DNA of 64,000 bases, from NCBI RefSeq assembly GCF_000613125.1, contig NZ_HG964497.1, positions 4,022,372 through 4,086,371 of the forward strand. Reading direction: 5' to 3'. The DNA is from Bacillus sp. EB01. GTDB lineage: Bacteria > Bacillota > Bacilli > Bacillales > Cytobacillaceae. The notes under the pieces are model-generated. The model was not told the origin of the DNA and did no database searches. It worked only from the letters and a program-made list of their open reading frames with translations. The position numbers and the translations under genes are program-made. Shown piece after piece: positions 27,465 to 37,200 of the stretch; the stretch's first letter is position 1, and every line of letters starts with the position of its first letter.

Positions 27465-27501
27465 ACTGCAATTTTTATATAAAAAAGAAAATAATTCCTT
27501 T

Positions 27502-27517
27502 AGTGTAATTTTACACT
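27502..27517. promoter_or_regulatory. Second inverted repeat upstream of the accessory operon
   Basis: AGTGTAA and TTACACT form a 7-bp inverted repeat with a 2-nt spacer, about 90 nt upstream of the first gene. The AGTGTA/TACACT halves recall those I associate with YtrA-type GntR regulators of ABC operons, but the spacing differs. Confidence 0.4.
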
Positions 27518-27533
27518 GTATTCATATAAAAAA

Positions 27534-27561
27534 ACAGTACCGATTTGGACAACGGTACTGT
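27534..27561. terminator. Terminator between ftsY and the accessory operon
   Basis: ACAGTACCG and CGGTACTGT form a stem with an A-run on the left and a T-run on the right, so it can stop transcription from either side. It separates the smc-ftsY transcript from the accessory operon. Confidence 0.82.
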
Positions 27562-27600
27562 TTTTTTAAATATAATGGAATAAATATATTTTTAAATGTT

Positions 27601-27794
27601 GTTGATTTACGCTCCTGGTACTTCGCGGACCTTAGGGGCGTCAGTGAAGCCTCCTCGGCGCTTTTGCGCCTGAGGTGTCTCCACTTGTCGCTGCATCCCG
27701 CAGGATTTTGAAAAACATCCCTGAAAAACCCCGCAGGAGAAAAAGCGCTTTTTGCATATTCGAACGAGTCTACCTACCATCCGCTTCAATCAAC
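27601..27794. repeat. Dispersed intergenic repeat, family R3, complete copy
   Basis: The 194-bp element starts GTTGATT and ends AATCAAC (terminal inverted repeats) and contains GCCTCCTCGGCGC, GCGCCTGAGGTGTCTCC, TCCCGCAGGA, CCGCAGGAGAAAAAGCG and ACGAGTCT. The same blocks recur, interrupted, at 53855-54180. Lies between ftsY and its terminator. A 60-codon frame inside it is not a gene. Confidence 0.75.
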
Positions 27795-27812
27795 TATGCA
27801 AAACTTCACTGT

Positions 27813-28808
27813 TTAATCTGTATAATCTGTTTGGTCAACCTGGTCGGCAAATAATCCATATACGTATTTTTCAGGATTGAATTCCTGAAGGTCATCCATT
27901 TTTTCACCGAGACCAACAAACTTGACAGGTATTTGCAGCTCATTCCTAATGGCCAGAACAATACCACCTTTTGCTGTCCCGTCCAGTTTAGAAAGTACAA
28001 TACCGGTTACATCCGTTGCTTCTTTAAAGGTTTTAGCCTGGATCAAAGCGTTTTGTCCGGTAGTCGCATCGAGGACGAGAAGTACCTCATGTGGCGCTCC
28101 AGGAATTTCCCTTTCGATTACGCGCTTAACCTTTTCAAGCTCCTTCATGAGATTAACCTTATTTTGAAGCCTCCCCGCAGTATCGCAAAGCAGAATATCA
28201 GCTTTCCTTGATTTAGCCGCCTGAATTGCGTCATACATGACAGCTGCAGGATCTGAGCCCTCTGCTTGCTTAATAACAGGAGCACCTACCCGCTGACCCC
28301 AAACTTCAAGTTGGTCAATTGCCCCGGCCCGGAATGTGTCTCCGGCGGCAAGGAGTACGGTTTTTCCTTCGCTAATATATTTGTGGGCAAGCTTGCCTAT
28401 TGTTGTTGTTTTTCCAACACCATTCACTCCAACAAACAGGACAACAGTCAGGGCTCCGTCTTGAATATTAAGATTGGAAGACAGTTTCTCACCAGCATTG
28501 TAAATATCCACAAGCTTTTCAGAAATAACACTCTGAACTTCCGCCGGATCCTGGATATTGCGCCTCTTCACCTCGAGCTTTAGCTGATCGATTAATTCCA
28601 TGACGGTATCAAAACCGACATCTGCCTGGATCAGGATTTCTTCCAGTTCTTCAAAGAAGTCCTCATCAACCTTTCTATATCTGGCAACAAGGTCATTTAC
28701 TTTGCCTGAAAAACTGTTCCTGGTTTTAGAAAGCCCATCCTTGAACTTTTCTGTTACACTGTCTGTCTGCTTGCTAATGGTTTCTTTTAGTTTCTTAAAA
28801 AAACTCAT
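27813..28808 (-). CDS. ftsY: Signal recognition particle receptor FtsY
   Basis: Membrane-associated GTPase that receives the SRP-ribosome complex. N domain (1-110), then the G domain with GVNGVGKTTTIGKLAH, DTAGRLQNKVNLM and SKLDGTAKGG. Length 331 residues; it lacks the long acidic extension of enterobacterial FtsY, as usual in Bacillus. It is 15 nt downstream of smc. In B. subtilis it is followed by ylxM-ffh; here the accessory operon intervenes. Confidence 0.98.
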   Translation of the reverse strand: MSFFKKLKETISKQTDSVTEKFKDGLSKTRNSFSGKVNDLVARYRKVDEDFFEELEEILIQADVGFDTVMELIDQLKLEVKRRNIQDPAEVQSVISEKLVDIYNAGEKLSSNLNIQDGALTVVLFVGVNGVGKTTTIGKLAHKYISEGKTVLLAAGDTFRAGAIDQLEVWGQRVGAPVIKQAEGSDPAAVMYDAIQAAKSRKADILLCDTAGRLQNKVNLMKELEKVKRVIEREIPGAPHEVLLVLDATTGQNALIQAKTFKEATDVTGIVLSKLDGTAKGGIVLAIRNELQIPVKFVGLGEKMDDLQEFNPEKYVYGLFADQVDQTDYTD

Positions 28809-28823
28809 ATCAGCACCCCGTTC

Positions 28824-31800
28824 TTAAGTTTCAACAAGCTCTTTCGTATCTTCCAGCCTCACCGACACCAATTTCGAGACGCCGGATTCCTGCATTGTCA
28901 CTCCATAAAGGACATCGGCTTCCTCCATGGTGCCCTTGCGGTGGGTTATGACAATAAATTGGGTCCCTGCACTGTACCGTTTCAAGTACTGGCTAAATCT
29001 GTACACATTTGCCTCATCAAGAGCAGCTTCCACCTCGTCCAGAATACAGAACGGTACCGGCCGTACCTTCAGAATGGAAAATAGAAGTGCAATCGCAGTC
29101 AGCGCCCTCTCCCCGCCTGAGAGCAGCCCAAGATTCTGAAGCTTTTTCCCTGGAGGTTGGGCAACGATATCAACGCCTGTATTTAGGAGGTCATCCGGGT
29201 TTGTTAACCGGAGGTCTGCCCGCCCGCCGCCAAATAGAGCGCGGAATACAGTTTCAAAATGAGACCGGATAGCCGTAAAGGTTTCTTCAAACCGTTTAAT
29301 CATTTCCTCATCCATCTCACCAATAACCTGGAAGAGGGTATCTTTTGCAACTTGAAGATCATTTTTTTGTACGAGAAGGAATTCATAACGTTCAGATACA
29401 CGTTCGTATTCTTCAATTGCCCCCAAGTTAACATTACCAAGCTCATCAATCGCCCTCTTAATGAGCTTTACCCTTCTCCGGGCGTCCTCAGCCGGAATTG
29501 TTAATGGATATTGCTGCTTGGCGCCATCAAAGGTTAGCAGATATTCCTCGCGAAGGTGGCCAAGTTTCGCTTCGAGCTCAACGTCCAGTCTATTCAGCTT
29601 AACTTCCTCGTCCTTCAGAGCCTCTGACATCCCTTTATGCTGGCGCCTTAATTCCTTTGCTTCAGCCTCGATTTGTTCCAATACCGAATTCAATTGAAGC
29701 CGTTCTTCCCTTCGCGCAGAGATAAGCTTGAGCGCATTCTCCTTGTCGCGAAGCTTTTGGGAAGCAGCTGCAATAAGCTGCTCCTCACCTGAAGAATTGC
29801 CTTGCATTTCAGAAACGAGCAAGTCATGGTCTTCCTGGTAAGTATCAAGTTTTTCTGTAACTTCAGCTAGCTCTTCGGCGATTCTGTCAGCACGCTCCCT
29901 GGCATGGACATATTGCTCATTTTTCGATGCATACTCCACCTTCAGACTATTGATATCCTCAGTTAACGCCTCGCGGGAAGTTACTGCAAGGGCCTTTTTC
30001 TGAGTCAGGCTGGCAATTTCAGTGTCCAATGCTGCAATCTTTTCTTTAGCAGTGAGAAGAATTTCTTCCAGTTCCTGTTTTCTCTTTTGCAGTCCTTGTT
30101 TTTCTTCTTGAAGCAATCCCTTTTCCATATCGTAAATCGATAAGCGTTCATTAATATTTTTCAGCTGCAATTCAGCTTCCCTAAGTTCTCCTTTCAGGCG
30201 CTGTTCGGAAAGGCGGTTATCCTCCCCTGCCTTCCTGGACTCTTCCTGGGCTGCTTGCTTAAGAGTAACATCCAGCTTCAATTGCTTTACCGAATCCTCA
30301 AGCTTGGCGGTCTTTTCTTCCATCTCGTTGATTTTAACTTTTAAATCATCCAATTCGGTTTTCCTGCTCAATAGGCTGGTAGAATTCTGTTTTAAAGCAC
30401 CACCTGTCATTGAGCCACCCGCATTTACAACATCGCCTTCAAGTGTGACAATCCGGAACCGGTATTGCATGGTTCTGGCAATCTCGTTTGCCCCTTTTAA
30501 ATCCCGTGCAATTAAGACCGTTCCAAGAAGGTTTTCAATTATTTGCCTATATTTTTCATCAAAACCGACCAGGCTGGCCGCTGTTCCAATAAAAGAAGGA
30601 TGCTGCCGGGCAAATTCCAATTGCGCGCTGGAAATAGCTTTCCCTTTTATGACGCTGAGAGGCAGGAAAGTCGCCCTTCCAGAAGAACTCCTTTTTAGGA
30701 AAGCGATTGCCTCACGAGCGCTTTGTTCGGAGTCAACAATAATATTTTGAAGCGCCCCGCCAAGAGCTGTTTCAATAGCTGCCTGATATTCTTTAGGCAC
30801 ATTGACTACTTCCGCTACTGCTCCTTCAATTCCGTTAAGTTTTCCATCCCTGGCCTTTAATACTTCTTTTACTCCCTGGAAAAAGCCAGAATATCCATCT
30901 TCCATCTCTTCCAGCATATCCTTGCGCGACTTTGCCTGTTGAAGATATTGATACGCCTGATAAAGGATTTTTTCCTGGTTTTGATAGGCCGAAGCAGCGT
31001 TTTCCAGCTCCCGCTTACCATCCATGAAGGTTTTGACTTGAAGATGGAGCTCTTTTGAGACACGGTCAAGTTCGGACTGAAGCTTCTCTACTCTGTTAAT
31101 AGCCTCTGTTCTTTCTTCTATGAACCTTTTGTTATCCTCATCAAGCCTAGAGCTTTTTCTTTTAATTTGCTCCAGTTGTGTGTCAACAAGACTTGACTCG
31201 TTTCTTGCTCCGGCCTGGCCATTCAGTTCATCAATATATTCACTTTTCAATGATTCGATTTTATCATCAGCATCTTCACTTAAAAGAAATAGCTGCTGCT
31301 GCTTGGCCTTCAGACTTTTCTGAAGCCCCGCCGCTTCCTTTCCAAGTGCTTCGGCAATCCCGGCAAGCCTGACTTTTTCCTGTTCAAGAAAATTCTTTTT
31401 GGAAGAAAACTCTTTAATATTTTCTTCAAGCTGCTTTCGGTTTTGCGAGGCATTTTTCTTCCGCTCTTTCAGTACCTCTTTTTTGCCTTCTAGCTTCTCA
31501 AGCTCTTCACTCGCTAAAAGAAGGACATTTTGCAGGTCGCTGACAGATTCATCAACAGCTGTAATCCGGTCACGGGTTTGTTCAATTTCAGCCTCTTGCT
31601 TTTGCAGTTGGGCAGAAAGCTTTATTTCTTCCTGTTTGTGTTGTCCAAGGAGTTCTGATAGCTTCTCCCATTTTAAATGAAGTTCTTCAATATCATAAAC
31701 CGTAAGCGCAACTTCAATCTTTTCAAGCTCTTCCCGTTTCTCCTTGTAGTCACTGGCAATTGATGCCTGAATTTTAAGCGGTTCAACCTGGCTCTCCAAC

Positions 31801-32390
31801 TCGTAGAGGATATCCTGAACTCTGTTGAGGTTTTCCTGTGTTTCCGCAAGTTTCAGTTCAGCCTTCTTCTTGCGCGTCTTATACTTGAGAACACCAGCCG
31901 CTTCCTCGAAAATCGTTCTTCGTTCTTCTGCTTTGCTATTCAGGATCTCGTCCACTTTTCCCTGGCTAATAATCGAAAAAGCTTCTCTCCCAAGTCCCGA
32001 ATCCATAAACAAATCAATAATATCCTTCAGTCTGCATGGTTGCTTATTTATTAGGAATTCACTTTCGCCAGATCGGAATACCCGTCTTGTTACACTAACT
32101 TCGTTATAATCAATTGCAAGCTTTTGATCCTCATTGTCCAGTGTTAGCGTGACTTCTGCAAAATTAAGCGGTTTACGGGAATCACTTCCGGAAAAAATGA
32201 TATCCTCCATTTTTGTCCCGCGCAGGGATTTTGCCGATTGTTCGCCTAGCACCCAGCGGATCGCGTCTATTACATTGCTTTTGCCGCTGCCGTTTGGTCC
32301 AACCACTGCCGTGACACCGGGTACAAAATCAACGCCAATCCTTTCCGCAAAGGATTTGAATCCAACTACTTCAAGCCGTTTTAAATACAT
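28824..32390 (-). CDS. smc: Chromosome partition protein Smc
   Basis: Core ATPase of condensin, which loops and segregates the chromosome with ScpA and ScpB. Layout is complete: N-terminal head with Walker A GPNGSGKSN (about 32-40), a coiled coil (about 170-500), the hinge (about 520-670, with the GGSMTGGALK loop), a second coiled coil, and the C-terminal head with signature LSGGERALTA and Walker B FCILDEVEAALDE. Length 1188 residues, as in B. subtilis. Lies between rnc and ftsY with short gaps. Confidence 0.99.
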   Translation of the reverse strand: MYLKRLEVVGFKSFAERIGVDFVPGVTAVVGPNGSGKSNVIDAIRWVLGEQSAKSLRGTKMEDIIFSGSDSRKPLNFAEVTLTLDNEDQKLAIDYNEVSVTRRVFRSGESEFLINKQPCRLKDIIDLFMDSGLGREAFSIISQGKVDEILNSKAEERRTIFEEAAGVLKYKTRKKKAELKLAETQENLNRVQDILYELESQVEPLKIQASIASDYKEKREELEKIEVALTVYDIEELHLKWEKLSELLGQHKQEEIKLSAQLQKQEAEIEQTRDRITAVDESVSDLQNVLLLASEELEKLEGKKEVLKERKKNASQNRKQLEENIKEFSSKKNFLEQEKVRLAGIAEALGKEAAGLQKSLKAKQQQLFLLSEDADDKIESLKSEYIDELNGQAGARNESSLVDTQLEQIKRKSSRLDEDNKRFIEERTEAINRVEKLQSELDRVSKELHLQVKTFMDGKRELENAASAYQNQEKILYQAYQYLQQAKSRKDMLEEMEDGYSGFFQGVKEVLKARDGKLNGIEGAVAEVVNVPKEYQAAIETALGGALQNIIVDSEQSAREAIAFLKRSSSGRATFLPLSVIKGKAISSAQLEFARQHPSFIGTAASLVGFDEKYRQIIENLLGTVLIARDLKGANEIARTMQYRFRIVTLEGDVVNAGGSMTGGALKQNSTSLLSRKTELDDLKVKINEMEEKTAKLEDSVKQLKLDVTLKQAAQEESRKAGEDNRLSEQRLKGELREAELQLKNINERLSIYDMEKGLLQEEKQGLQKRKQELEEILLTAKEKIAALDTEIASLTQKKALAVTSREALTEDINSLKVEYASKNEQYVHARERADRIAEELAEVTEKLDTYQEDHDLLVSEMQGNSSGEEQLIAAASQKLRDKENALKLISARREERLQLNSVLEQIEAEAKELRRQHKGMSEALKDEEVKLNRLDVELEAKLGHLREEYLLTFDGAKQQYPLTIPAEDARRRVKLIKRAIDELGNVNLGAIEEYERVSERYEFLLVQKNDLQVAKDTLFQVIGEMDEEMIKRFEETFTAIRSHFETVFRALFGGGRADLRLTNPDDLLNTGVDIVAQPPGKKLQNLGLLSGGERALTAIALLFSILKVRPVPFCILDEVEAALDEANVYRFSQYLKRYSAGTQFIVITHRKGTMEEADVLYGVTMQESGVSKLVSVRLEDTKELVET

Positions 32391-32418
32391 GATTGTCTCT
32401 CCCTCAGGTTTTGGCGGC

Positions 32419-33174
32419 TCACTTTATCTCTCCATCTTTCTCTGGCCTAAGCTTGGACAAGGCCATTTGCGCAGCCAATTGTTCAGCTTCTTTTTTCGAC
32501 CGCCCAGTGCCTACTCCCAGTTCTTCCCCATTCAAGGTAACACGGGAAACAAATTCACGATTGTGTGCAGGCCCCTTTTCCTGGAGAACCTTATATTCAA
32601 TCGTTCCCGTTCCATCCCTTTGTATAAGTTCCTGAAGCTGGCTCTTATAATCCATCACATGCGAAAAAGCACCTGCATTCACTTTTGGAAATACCACTTT
32701 TTCAAGAAATTGAATAACTGTATCTATCCCTTGGTCAAGATACAGTGCACCAATGAATGCCTCAAAAACATCAGCCAGTAATGCAGGGCGTGCTCTGCCC
32801 CCTGTCATTTCTTCGCCTTTGCCGAGCAAGATCAGCTTACCGAATGAAAGTTCATTTGCAAAAGATACCAGTGACGGCTCGCAAACAATTGCGGCGCGGA
32901 GCTTGGTCAGCTCACCTTCGCTCATCATTGGGTATTTTTTAAAAAGGAACTTTGACACGGTCAATTCCAGTACGGCATCTCCTAAAAACTCGAGCCGCTC
33001 ATTGTCTTCAAATGGCTTCCTGCGATGCTCATTCACATAGGATGAATGGGTAAAGGCCTGCTTGAGAAGATTTTCATCCGAAAACTGAATTCCGATTTCA
33101 GATTGGAATTCCTTAAACAGATTTTTTTTTGCGCGATTCGCGTTTGTCTCTTTTTCTTTATTGTATTTGCGCAT
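32419..33174 (-). CDS. rnc: Ribonuclease III
   Basis: Double-strand-specific endonuclease that processes rRNA and scRNA precursors. The catalytic domain carries the signature [14 protein letters not shown] and the second acidic site [17 protein letters not shown]; the double-stranded RNA-binding domain forms the last 75 residues ([16 protein letters not shown]). The ATG at 33174 is chosen from AAGGTGG upstream and the family length (251 residues); the frame stays open to 33231. Confidence 0.96.
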   Translation of the reverse strand: MRKYNKEKETNANRAKKNLFKEFQSEIGIQFSDENLLKQAFTHSSYVNEHRRKPFEDNERLEFLGDAVLELTVSKFLFKKYPMMSEGELTKLRAAIVCEPSLVSFANELSFGKLILLGKGEEMTGGRARPALLADVFEAFIGALYLDQGIDTVIQFLEKVVFPKVNAGAFSHVMDYKSQLQELIQRDGTGTIEYKVLQEKGPAHNREFVSRVTLNGEELGVGTGRSKKEAEQLAAQMALSKLRPEKDGEIK

Positions 33175-33253
33175 TAGTCTCCACCTTGTCATAATCTTTT
33201 GCCCGCGCCTAGTTGCGCATCGAAAGTACATTAGTTCTATAATACAGAAGAAA

Positions 33254-33273
33254 GCTCCGTTTGAAAACGGAGC
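33254..33273 (-). terminator. Hairpin after acpP
   Basis: GCTCCGTTT and AAACGGAGC form a perfect 9-bp stem; the minus-strand continuation is TTTCTTCTG, a short imperfect T-run. It lies between acpP and rnc and probably attenuates rather than fully stops transcription. Confidence 0.6.
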
Positions 33274-33292
33274 CTCTAGAGAAATCCTGCGA

Positions 33293-33526
33293 CTAATTTT
33301 TGCTATTTATGTAGTTAACAGCATCACCAACAGTGCCGATTTTCTCAGCATCATCGTCAGAAATCTCCATATCGAATTCATCTTCCAATTCCATTACTAG
33401 TTCTACAACATCCAGGGAATCAGCACCAAGATCATCTTTGAAGGAAGCTTCAAGAGTGACTTGGGATTCGTCAACGCCAAGGCGATCAACGATAATTTTT
33501 GTTACGCGTTCTAGTACTTCTGCCAT
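33293..33526 (-). CDS. acpP: Acyl carrier protein
   Basis: Carries growing acyl chains on a 4'-phosphopantetheine attached to the Ser of [13 protein letters not shown]. Small acidic protein (77 residues) with the canonical four-helix sequence. The ATG at 33526 follows GGGGAGGTGA; a start 9 nt earlier would overlap the ribosome site. In this genome it is separated from fabG by a repeat-filled 255-base gap, so it likely has its own promoter. Confidence 0.98.
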   Translation of the reverse strand: MAEVLERVTKIIVDRLGVDESQVTLEASFKDDLGADSLDVVELVMELEDEFDMEISDDDAEKIGTVGDAVNYINSKN

Positions 33527-33545
33527 GCTTGTCACCTCCCCTCAA

Positions 33546-33590
33546 GCTATTATAGTGTATTTCCCGGCTTGAAGGAAGCCAAACCGGGGT
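33546..33590 (-). promoter_or_regulatory. Probable acpP promoter region with hairpin
   Basis: On the minus strand a perfect TATAAT lies about 20 nt upstream of the acpP ribosome site. No good -35 box is seen; in its place sits an inverted repeat CCGGTTTG/CAAGCCGG with a smaller GGCTT/AAGCC repeat inside it, which could be a regulator site or hairpin. Confidence 0.4.
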
Positions 33591-33656
33591 GAATTTCGGT
33601 AAAAAAAGAGCTAATTAAGAAGAACTATATAGGTTAAACTAAAGTATTTCTGTAAT

Positions 33657-33780
33657 TCTGCTCCAGGCCATACGCCGCTAAACGGGCGCTTCCGCTTTTC
33701 TTTTTGTCTAGCTGCAGGGCCTAGCCCCCCGAGGTCGCTTCGGCGCTTGTCGGGGCTGACCAGGCCCTTCCGCTTTTCTT
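33657..33780 (-). repeat. Tandem intergenic repeats (R2 followed by truncated R1)
   Basis: Minus-strand reading: a complete R2 unit (AGAAAAGCGGAAGGGCC, GGTCAGCCCCGACAAGCGCC, GCAGCTAGACA), then immediately AGAAAAGCGGAAGCGCC and GCGGCGTATGGCCTGGAG, the first about 48 nt of an R1 unit. The array begins 1 nt after the fabG stop and splits acpP from the fab genes. Confidence 0.75.
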
Positions 33781-33781
33781 A

Positions 33782-34525
33782 TTACATCACCATTCCACCG
33801 TCAATGTGAAGTGTTTGGCCTGTTATATAGGATGCGTCTTCGGAAGCTAGGAATACGACTGCTTTGGCGATGTCACCAGGCTCCCCAAAGCGTGCGAGCG
33901 GGATTAGCTTAAGCATTTCCGCCTTTATTTCCTCGGTTAATTTATCCGTCATATCGGTTGTTATAAATCCTGGAGCGATGGCGTTTACGGTAATATTCCG
34001 GGACGAAAGCTCCTTGGCAGTTGTCTTGGTTAGCCCAATGACACCTGCTTTGGCAGCTACATAATTAGCTTGCCCAGGATTTCCGCTGACTCCTACCACT
34101 GAAGCTAAATTTATTATTCTGCCGCTTCGCTGCTTCATCATTTGACGAGTTACTGCTTTCGTGCAGAGGAATACGCCCTTCAGGTTAATGTTAATTACAT
34201 CATCCCATTCTGATTCCTTCATCCTCATCAACAAATTGTCGCGGGTAATACCAGCATTGTTGACTAGAATATCCAGGCTGCCAAACCTTCCGACTGTTTC
34301 CTTGACCAACGCGGCAACCGCTTCTTGGTCGGAAACGTCGCCCTGGATGGCGAAAGCGTCCCTGCCCATGGCACGAATCTCTTCTGCCACTTCATTGGCT
34401 TTTGCCTCGCTGCCAGCAAAATTGATGGCTACATTCGCTCCCTGCCTTGCCAATTCAAGAGCGATCTCTCTGCCAATCCCTCGTGAGGCACCGGTTACGA
34501 GAGCAGATTTTCCTTCAAGTTTCAT
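33782..34525 (-). CDS. fabG: 3-oxoacyl-ACP reductase
   Basis: NADPH-dependent reduction of beta-ketoacyl-ACP in fatty-acid elongation. Short-chain dehydrogenase fold: cofactor loop [16 protein letters not shown] near 88-91, catalytic Ser in NLASVVG and YVAAKAG (Tyr/Lys). Length 247 residues. Its ATG overlaps the fabD stop (TAATG), so the genes are coupled. Confidence 0.98.
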   Translation of the reverse strand: MKLEGKSALVTGASRGIGREIALELARQGANVAINFAGSEAKANEVAEEIRAMGRDAFAIQGDVSDQEAVAALVKETVGRFGSLDILVNNAGITRDNLLMRMKESEWDDVININLKGVFLCTKAVTRQMMKQRSGRIINLASVVGVSGNPGQANYVAAKAGVIGLTKTTAKELSSRNITVNAIAPGFITTDMTDKLTEEIKAEMLKLIPLARFGEPGDIAKAVVFLASEDASYITGQTLHIDGGMVM

Positions 34526-35469
34526 TACTTTTCCTCCTTCAGCGCAGCAATTGCCGCATAACAGCTTTCCACATCGGAAACCGACAGGATTGCTACACTT
34601 CGGTCGATCTTTTTGACGAGCCCTCCAAGTACTTTGCCAGGACCGAATTCGATAAATGTATCGACACCGAGTTCAATCATCTTTCGGACAGAATCTTCCC
34701 AAAGAACTGGTGAATAAAGCTGCTTTATAAGGTTTTCCTTAATGGTTTCAGCATCTGTCATCGGCTGGGCATCCACATTTGCGATGACTGGAATCGTCGT
34801 ATTGTTAATATCAGATTTGTCCAATACTGCCCTTAGTTTTCCCGCTGCCGGCTCCATAAGGCTCGAGTGGAATGGTCCGCTCACTTCTAGAGAAATGACT
34901 CTTTTGGCACCGTCTGATTTTGCTCTTTCACCCGCAAGCCTTACTCCTTCAACAGTTCCCGAAATTACAATTTGCCCCGGGCTATTGATATTAGCAAGCT
35001 GAACAGGGTGTCCTTCATTTGAAACAGCTGCTGTAACATCCGAAAGCGGGCCTCGCTCAATGCCTAAGACAGCAGCCATCGCACCCAGGCCATTCGGTAC
35101 AGCTTCCTCCATAAATTCTCCCCTTTTTCTTACAGTGAAGACGCCATCCTCGAATGGAATTGCTCCAGCGGCAACCAGAGCGGAATATTCACCAAGACTG
35201 TGACCAGCGGTGTAGTCAGCCTCGATTCCGGATTCACGAAATAATTCCACCAAAGCTGTGCTAACTGTCAAAAGAGCAGGCTGAGCATTGACTGTTTTTG
35301 TCAAAGCCTCCTGAGGCCCCTCAAACATAATGCTGCTCAAGCTTTCCCCCAGTATTTGGTCTGCTTTTTCAAATAGGGACTTGCTTGCCCCATTTGCCTC
35401 GGCCAGTTCCTTACCCATTCCTACGGCCTGTGAACCCTGGCCAGGAAAGATGAATGCTATTTTTCCCAT
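34525..35469 (-). CDS. fabD: Malonyl-CoA:ACP transacylase
   Basis: Loads malonyl units onto acyl carrier protein. The nucleophile is in [10 protein letters not shown], with the FPGQGSQ motif at the N-terminus and GPFHSSLM supplying the catalytic His. Length 314 residues. Lies 15 nt after plsX and is coupled to fabG. Confidence 0.98.
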   Translation of the reverse strand: MGKIAFIFPGQGSQAVGMGKELAEANGASKSLFEKADQILGESLSSIMFEGPQEALTKTVNAQPALLTVSTALVELFRESGIEADYTAGHSLGEYSALVAAGAIPFEDGVFTVRKRGEFMEEAVPNGLGAMAAVLGIERGPLSDVTAAVSNEGHPVQLANINSPGQIVISGTVEGVRLAGERAKSDGAKRVISLEVSGPFHSSLMEPAAGKLRAVLDKSDINNTTIPVIANVDAQPMTDAETIKENLIKQLYSPVLWEDSVRKMIELGVDTFIEFGPGKVLGGLVKKIDRSVAILSVSDVESCYAAIAALKEEK

Positions 35470-35484
35470 GTTGCACCTCGTTAC

Positions 35485-36492
35485 TTATTCAGAATCATTT
35501 TTTGTACTCGTTGCCTCTTCTACTGTTTTCCTGATGAGTCCCGTAACATCGTTGGATACCATTTCCCTCGTTTGGCGCACAGCACTAAAAAGGGATTGTG
35601 CATTTGAGGATCCATGAGCTTTAATTACCGGTGCTTTTAAGCCAAATAAAGCGGCACCGCCATATTCGGAATAATCCATCTTGTTCTTCAGCCCGTTCAA
35701 GCTTGGCTTTAGGACTGCTGCAGCAAGCTTGCTCTTCAAGTCCGCCGTAAGGGCACCTTTTAGCATTTTAAACACGGACATTGCCGTGCCTTCGACTGTT
35801 TTCAAAACCATATTTCCAGTAAACCCGTCCGTAACAACAACATCGGCTATACCATTAAGAAGGTCCCTCGCTTCAACATTGCCGACAAAATTCAGGCCGG
35901 AATCTTTTAGCAGCTTGAAGGCCTGCTTGGATAACTCATTGCCCTTCTTCTCTTCAGTTCCGATATTCAACAGCCCGACACGAGGGTTTTGTATACCCCG
36001 TACCTTCTCGCTGTAGACGGAGCCCATTATGGCGTATTGAAAAAGATGTTCGGCCTTGGCATCTACATTCGCGCCAACATCAAGAAGAAGGAAGCCCTCA
36101 CCGCCGATTGTCGGCAAGGTCGGAGCTAGCGCGGGTCTATCAATTCCTTCAATACGGCCCACTACAAACAGTCCAGCAGCCATTAATGCACCAGTGTTAC
36201 CGGCGGAAATGCAGGCATCAGCCTTGCCATCGAGTACCAGCTGGGCAGCGAGAACCATCGATGCAGTTTTTTTGCGTCTTACGGCACGTACCGGTTCATC
36301 TGTCCCTAGAATGACTTCATCTGTATGTAAAATTGAAATTCTATCGTGGTTCGTAAAGGTTTCACGTATCTTGCTTTCATTACCGATAAGTGTAATTTCG
36401 ATATCCTTATATGTATCGGCAGCCTTCACAGCACCAAGGACGATTTCCTTTGGAGCGTGGTCACCACCCATTGCGTCAATTGCTATTTTCAT
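35485..36492 (-). CDS. plsX: Phosphate acyltransferase PlsX
   Basis: Converts acyl-ACP to acyl-phosphate, the first committed substrate for phospholipid synthesis via Pls[15 protein letters not shown] is the family N-terminus; [16 protein letters not shown] and [13 protein letters not shown] are also diagnostic. The ATG at 36492 has AAGGTGG 8 nt upstream; the open frame continues upstream inside fapR but lacks a site. Length 336 residues. It overlaps the end of fapR by 17 nt. Confidence 0.97.
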   Translation of the reverse strand: MKIAIDAMGGDHAPKEIVLGAVKAADTYKDIEITLIGNESKIRETFTNHDRISILHTDEVILGTDEPVRAVRRKKTASMVLAAQLVLDGKADACISAGNTGALMAAGLFVVGRIEGIDRPALAPTLPTIGGEGFLLLDVGANVDAKAEHLFQYAIMGSVYSEKVRGIQNPRVGLLNIGTEEKKGNELSKQAFKLLKDSGLNFVGNVEARDLLNGIADVVVTDGFTGNMVLKTVEGTAMSVFKMLKGALTADLKSKLAAAVLKPSLNGLKNKMDYSEYGGAALFGLKAPVIKAHGSSNAQSLFSAVRQTREMVSNDVTGLIRKTVEEATSTKNDSE

Positions 36493-37072
36493 GCGAGTTG
36501 CCACCTTTGTTCCTATTTGAGCGATACATTTCAAATTCGCCGGTAAAAACAAGTTCATTGTTTACAAAACTATTGACTTCCACGAATGTCCTGGCATGTT
36601 CTTCGTCAATTTTAGTAACTTTAGCCTTTGCGATTACCCGCTCACCTTCCTTGACAGACCGTTTGAACTGAAGGGAGGATTTTGCGGTTAGTGCTAACTG
36701 ATCATTTATGACTGCTACTGCTAGGGAATTTGCCTGCGCAAACAAATGATGTCCCCTGGCAATGTTATTCCGCTTAAAAACATGTTCAGGTTTTATATCA
36801 AGAATTGATATGGCATTCTGGTCAAGCTCAATATCAATGATTTCACCGATTACTTCTTCTAGAGGCAACGAACGGACCTCATCTTCAAATCTTTTCTCGG
36901 CTACGTTCTTGATTCGCTCGCGAAGTTCAGGAATGGAGAGCTCAAGACGGTCCAGCCTGATTGTCTGGACACTGACTGTAAACCGTTCGGCTAGTTCTTC
37001 ATCTGTAATAAAAGGATTTTCTTTGATGGTTTCCACCAGCAGACGCTGGCGTTCCTTTTTGTTTCGTTTCAT
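36476..37072 (-). CDS. fapR: Fatty acid and phospholipid biosynthesis repressor FapR
   Basis: Malonyl-CoA-responsive repressor of fatty-acid and phospholipid genes. N-terminal helix-turn-helix ([24 protein letters not shown]), linker helix, then a hot-dog effector domain with [17 protein letters not shown]. The protein has about ten extra C-terminal residues compared with the B. subtilis form as I recall it. ATG at 37072, GGCGG 7 nt upstream; a GTG sits 6 nt earlier. A FapR box lies just upstream, so it is autoregulated together with plsX-fabD-fabG. Confidence 0.97.
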   Translation of the reverse strand: MKRNKKERQRLLVETIKENPFITDEELAERFTVSVQTIRLDRLELSIPELRERIKNVAEKRFEDEVRSLPLEEVIGEIIDIELDQNAISILDIKPEHVFKRNNIARGHHLFAQANSLAVAVINDQLALTAKSSLQFKRSVKEGERVIAKAKVTKIDEEHARTFVEVNSFVNNELVFTGEFEMYRSNRNKGGNSHENSN

Positions 37073-37090
37073 GTTCACACCGCCAAGCTC

Positions 37091-37143
37091 TTATGACTAG
37101 GTACTAATAGTAGTATAAAATTAAGATTTGGATAATGCAACAA
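37091..37143 (-). promoter_or_regulatory. fapR promoter with FapR operator
   Basis: On the minus strand TTGCAT and TATACT are 17 nt apart, directly followed by ATTAGTACCTAGTCATAA (37108-37091), which matches the FapR box type (TTAGTACCnnnTnnTAA). The box overlaps the expected transcription start. Confidence 0.8.
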
Positions 37144-37174
37144 TAAGTTTGTTAAGTTGCCATGTAAAAAGAGA

Positions 37175-37200
37175 AAGCCCGGCTTATATTAGTCGAGCTT
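37175..37200 (-). terminator. Terminator of recG
   Basis: AAGCTCG and CGGGCTT form a 7-bp stem (one G-T pair) overlapping the recG stop; the minus strand continues TTCTCTTTTT. Confidence 0.55.

Noticed and set aside
27502-27517. TnrA/GlnR box (TGTNAN7TNACA)
   Set aside because: The halves fit but the distance between them is too short.
27607-27789. 60-codon open frame between ftsY and the accessory operon
   Set aside because: Contained in the R3 repeat; no ribosome site.
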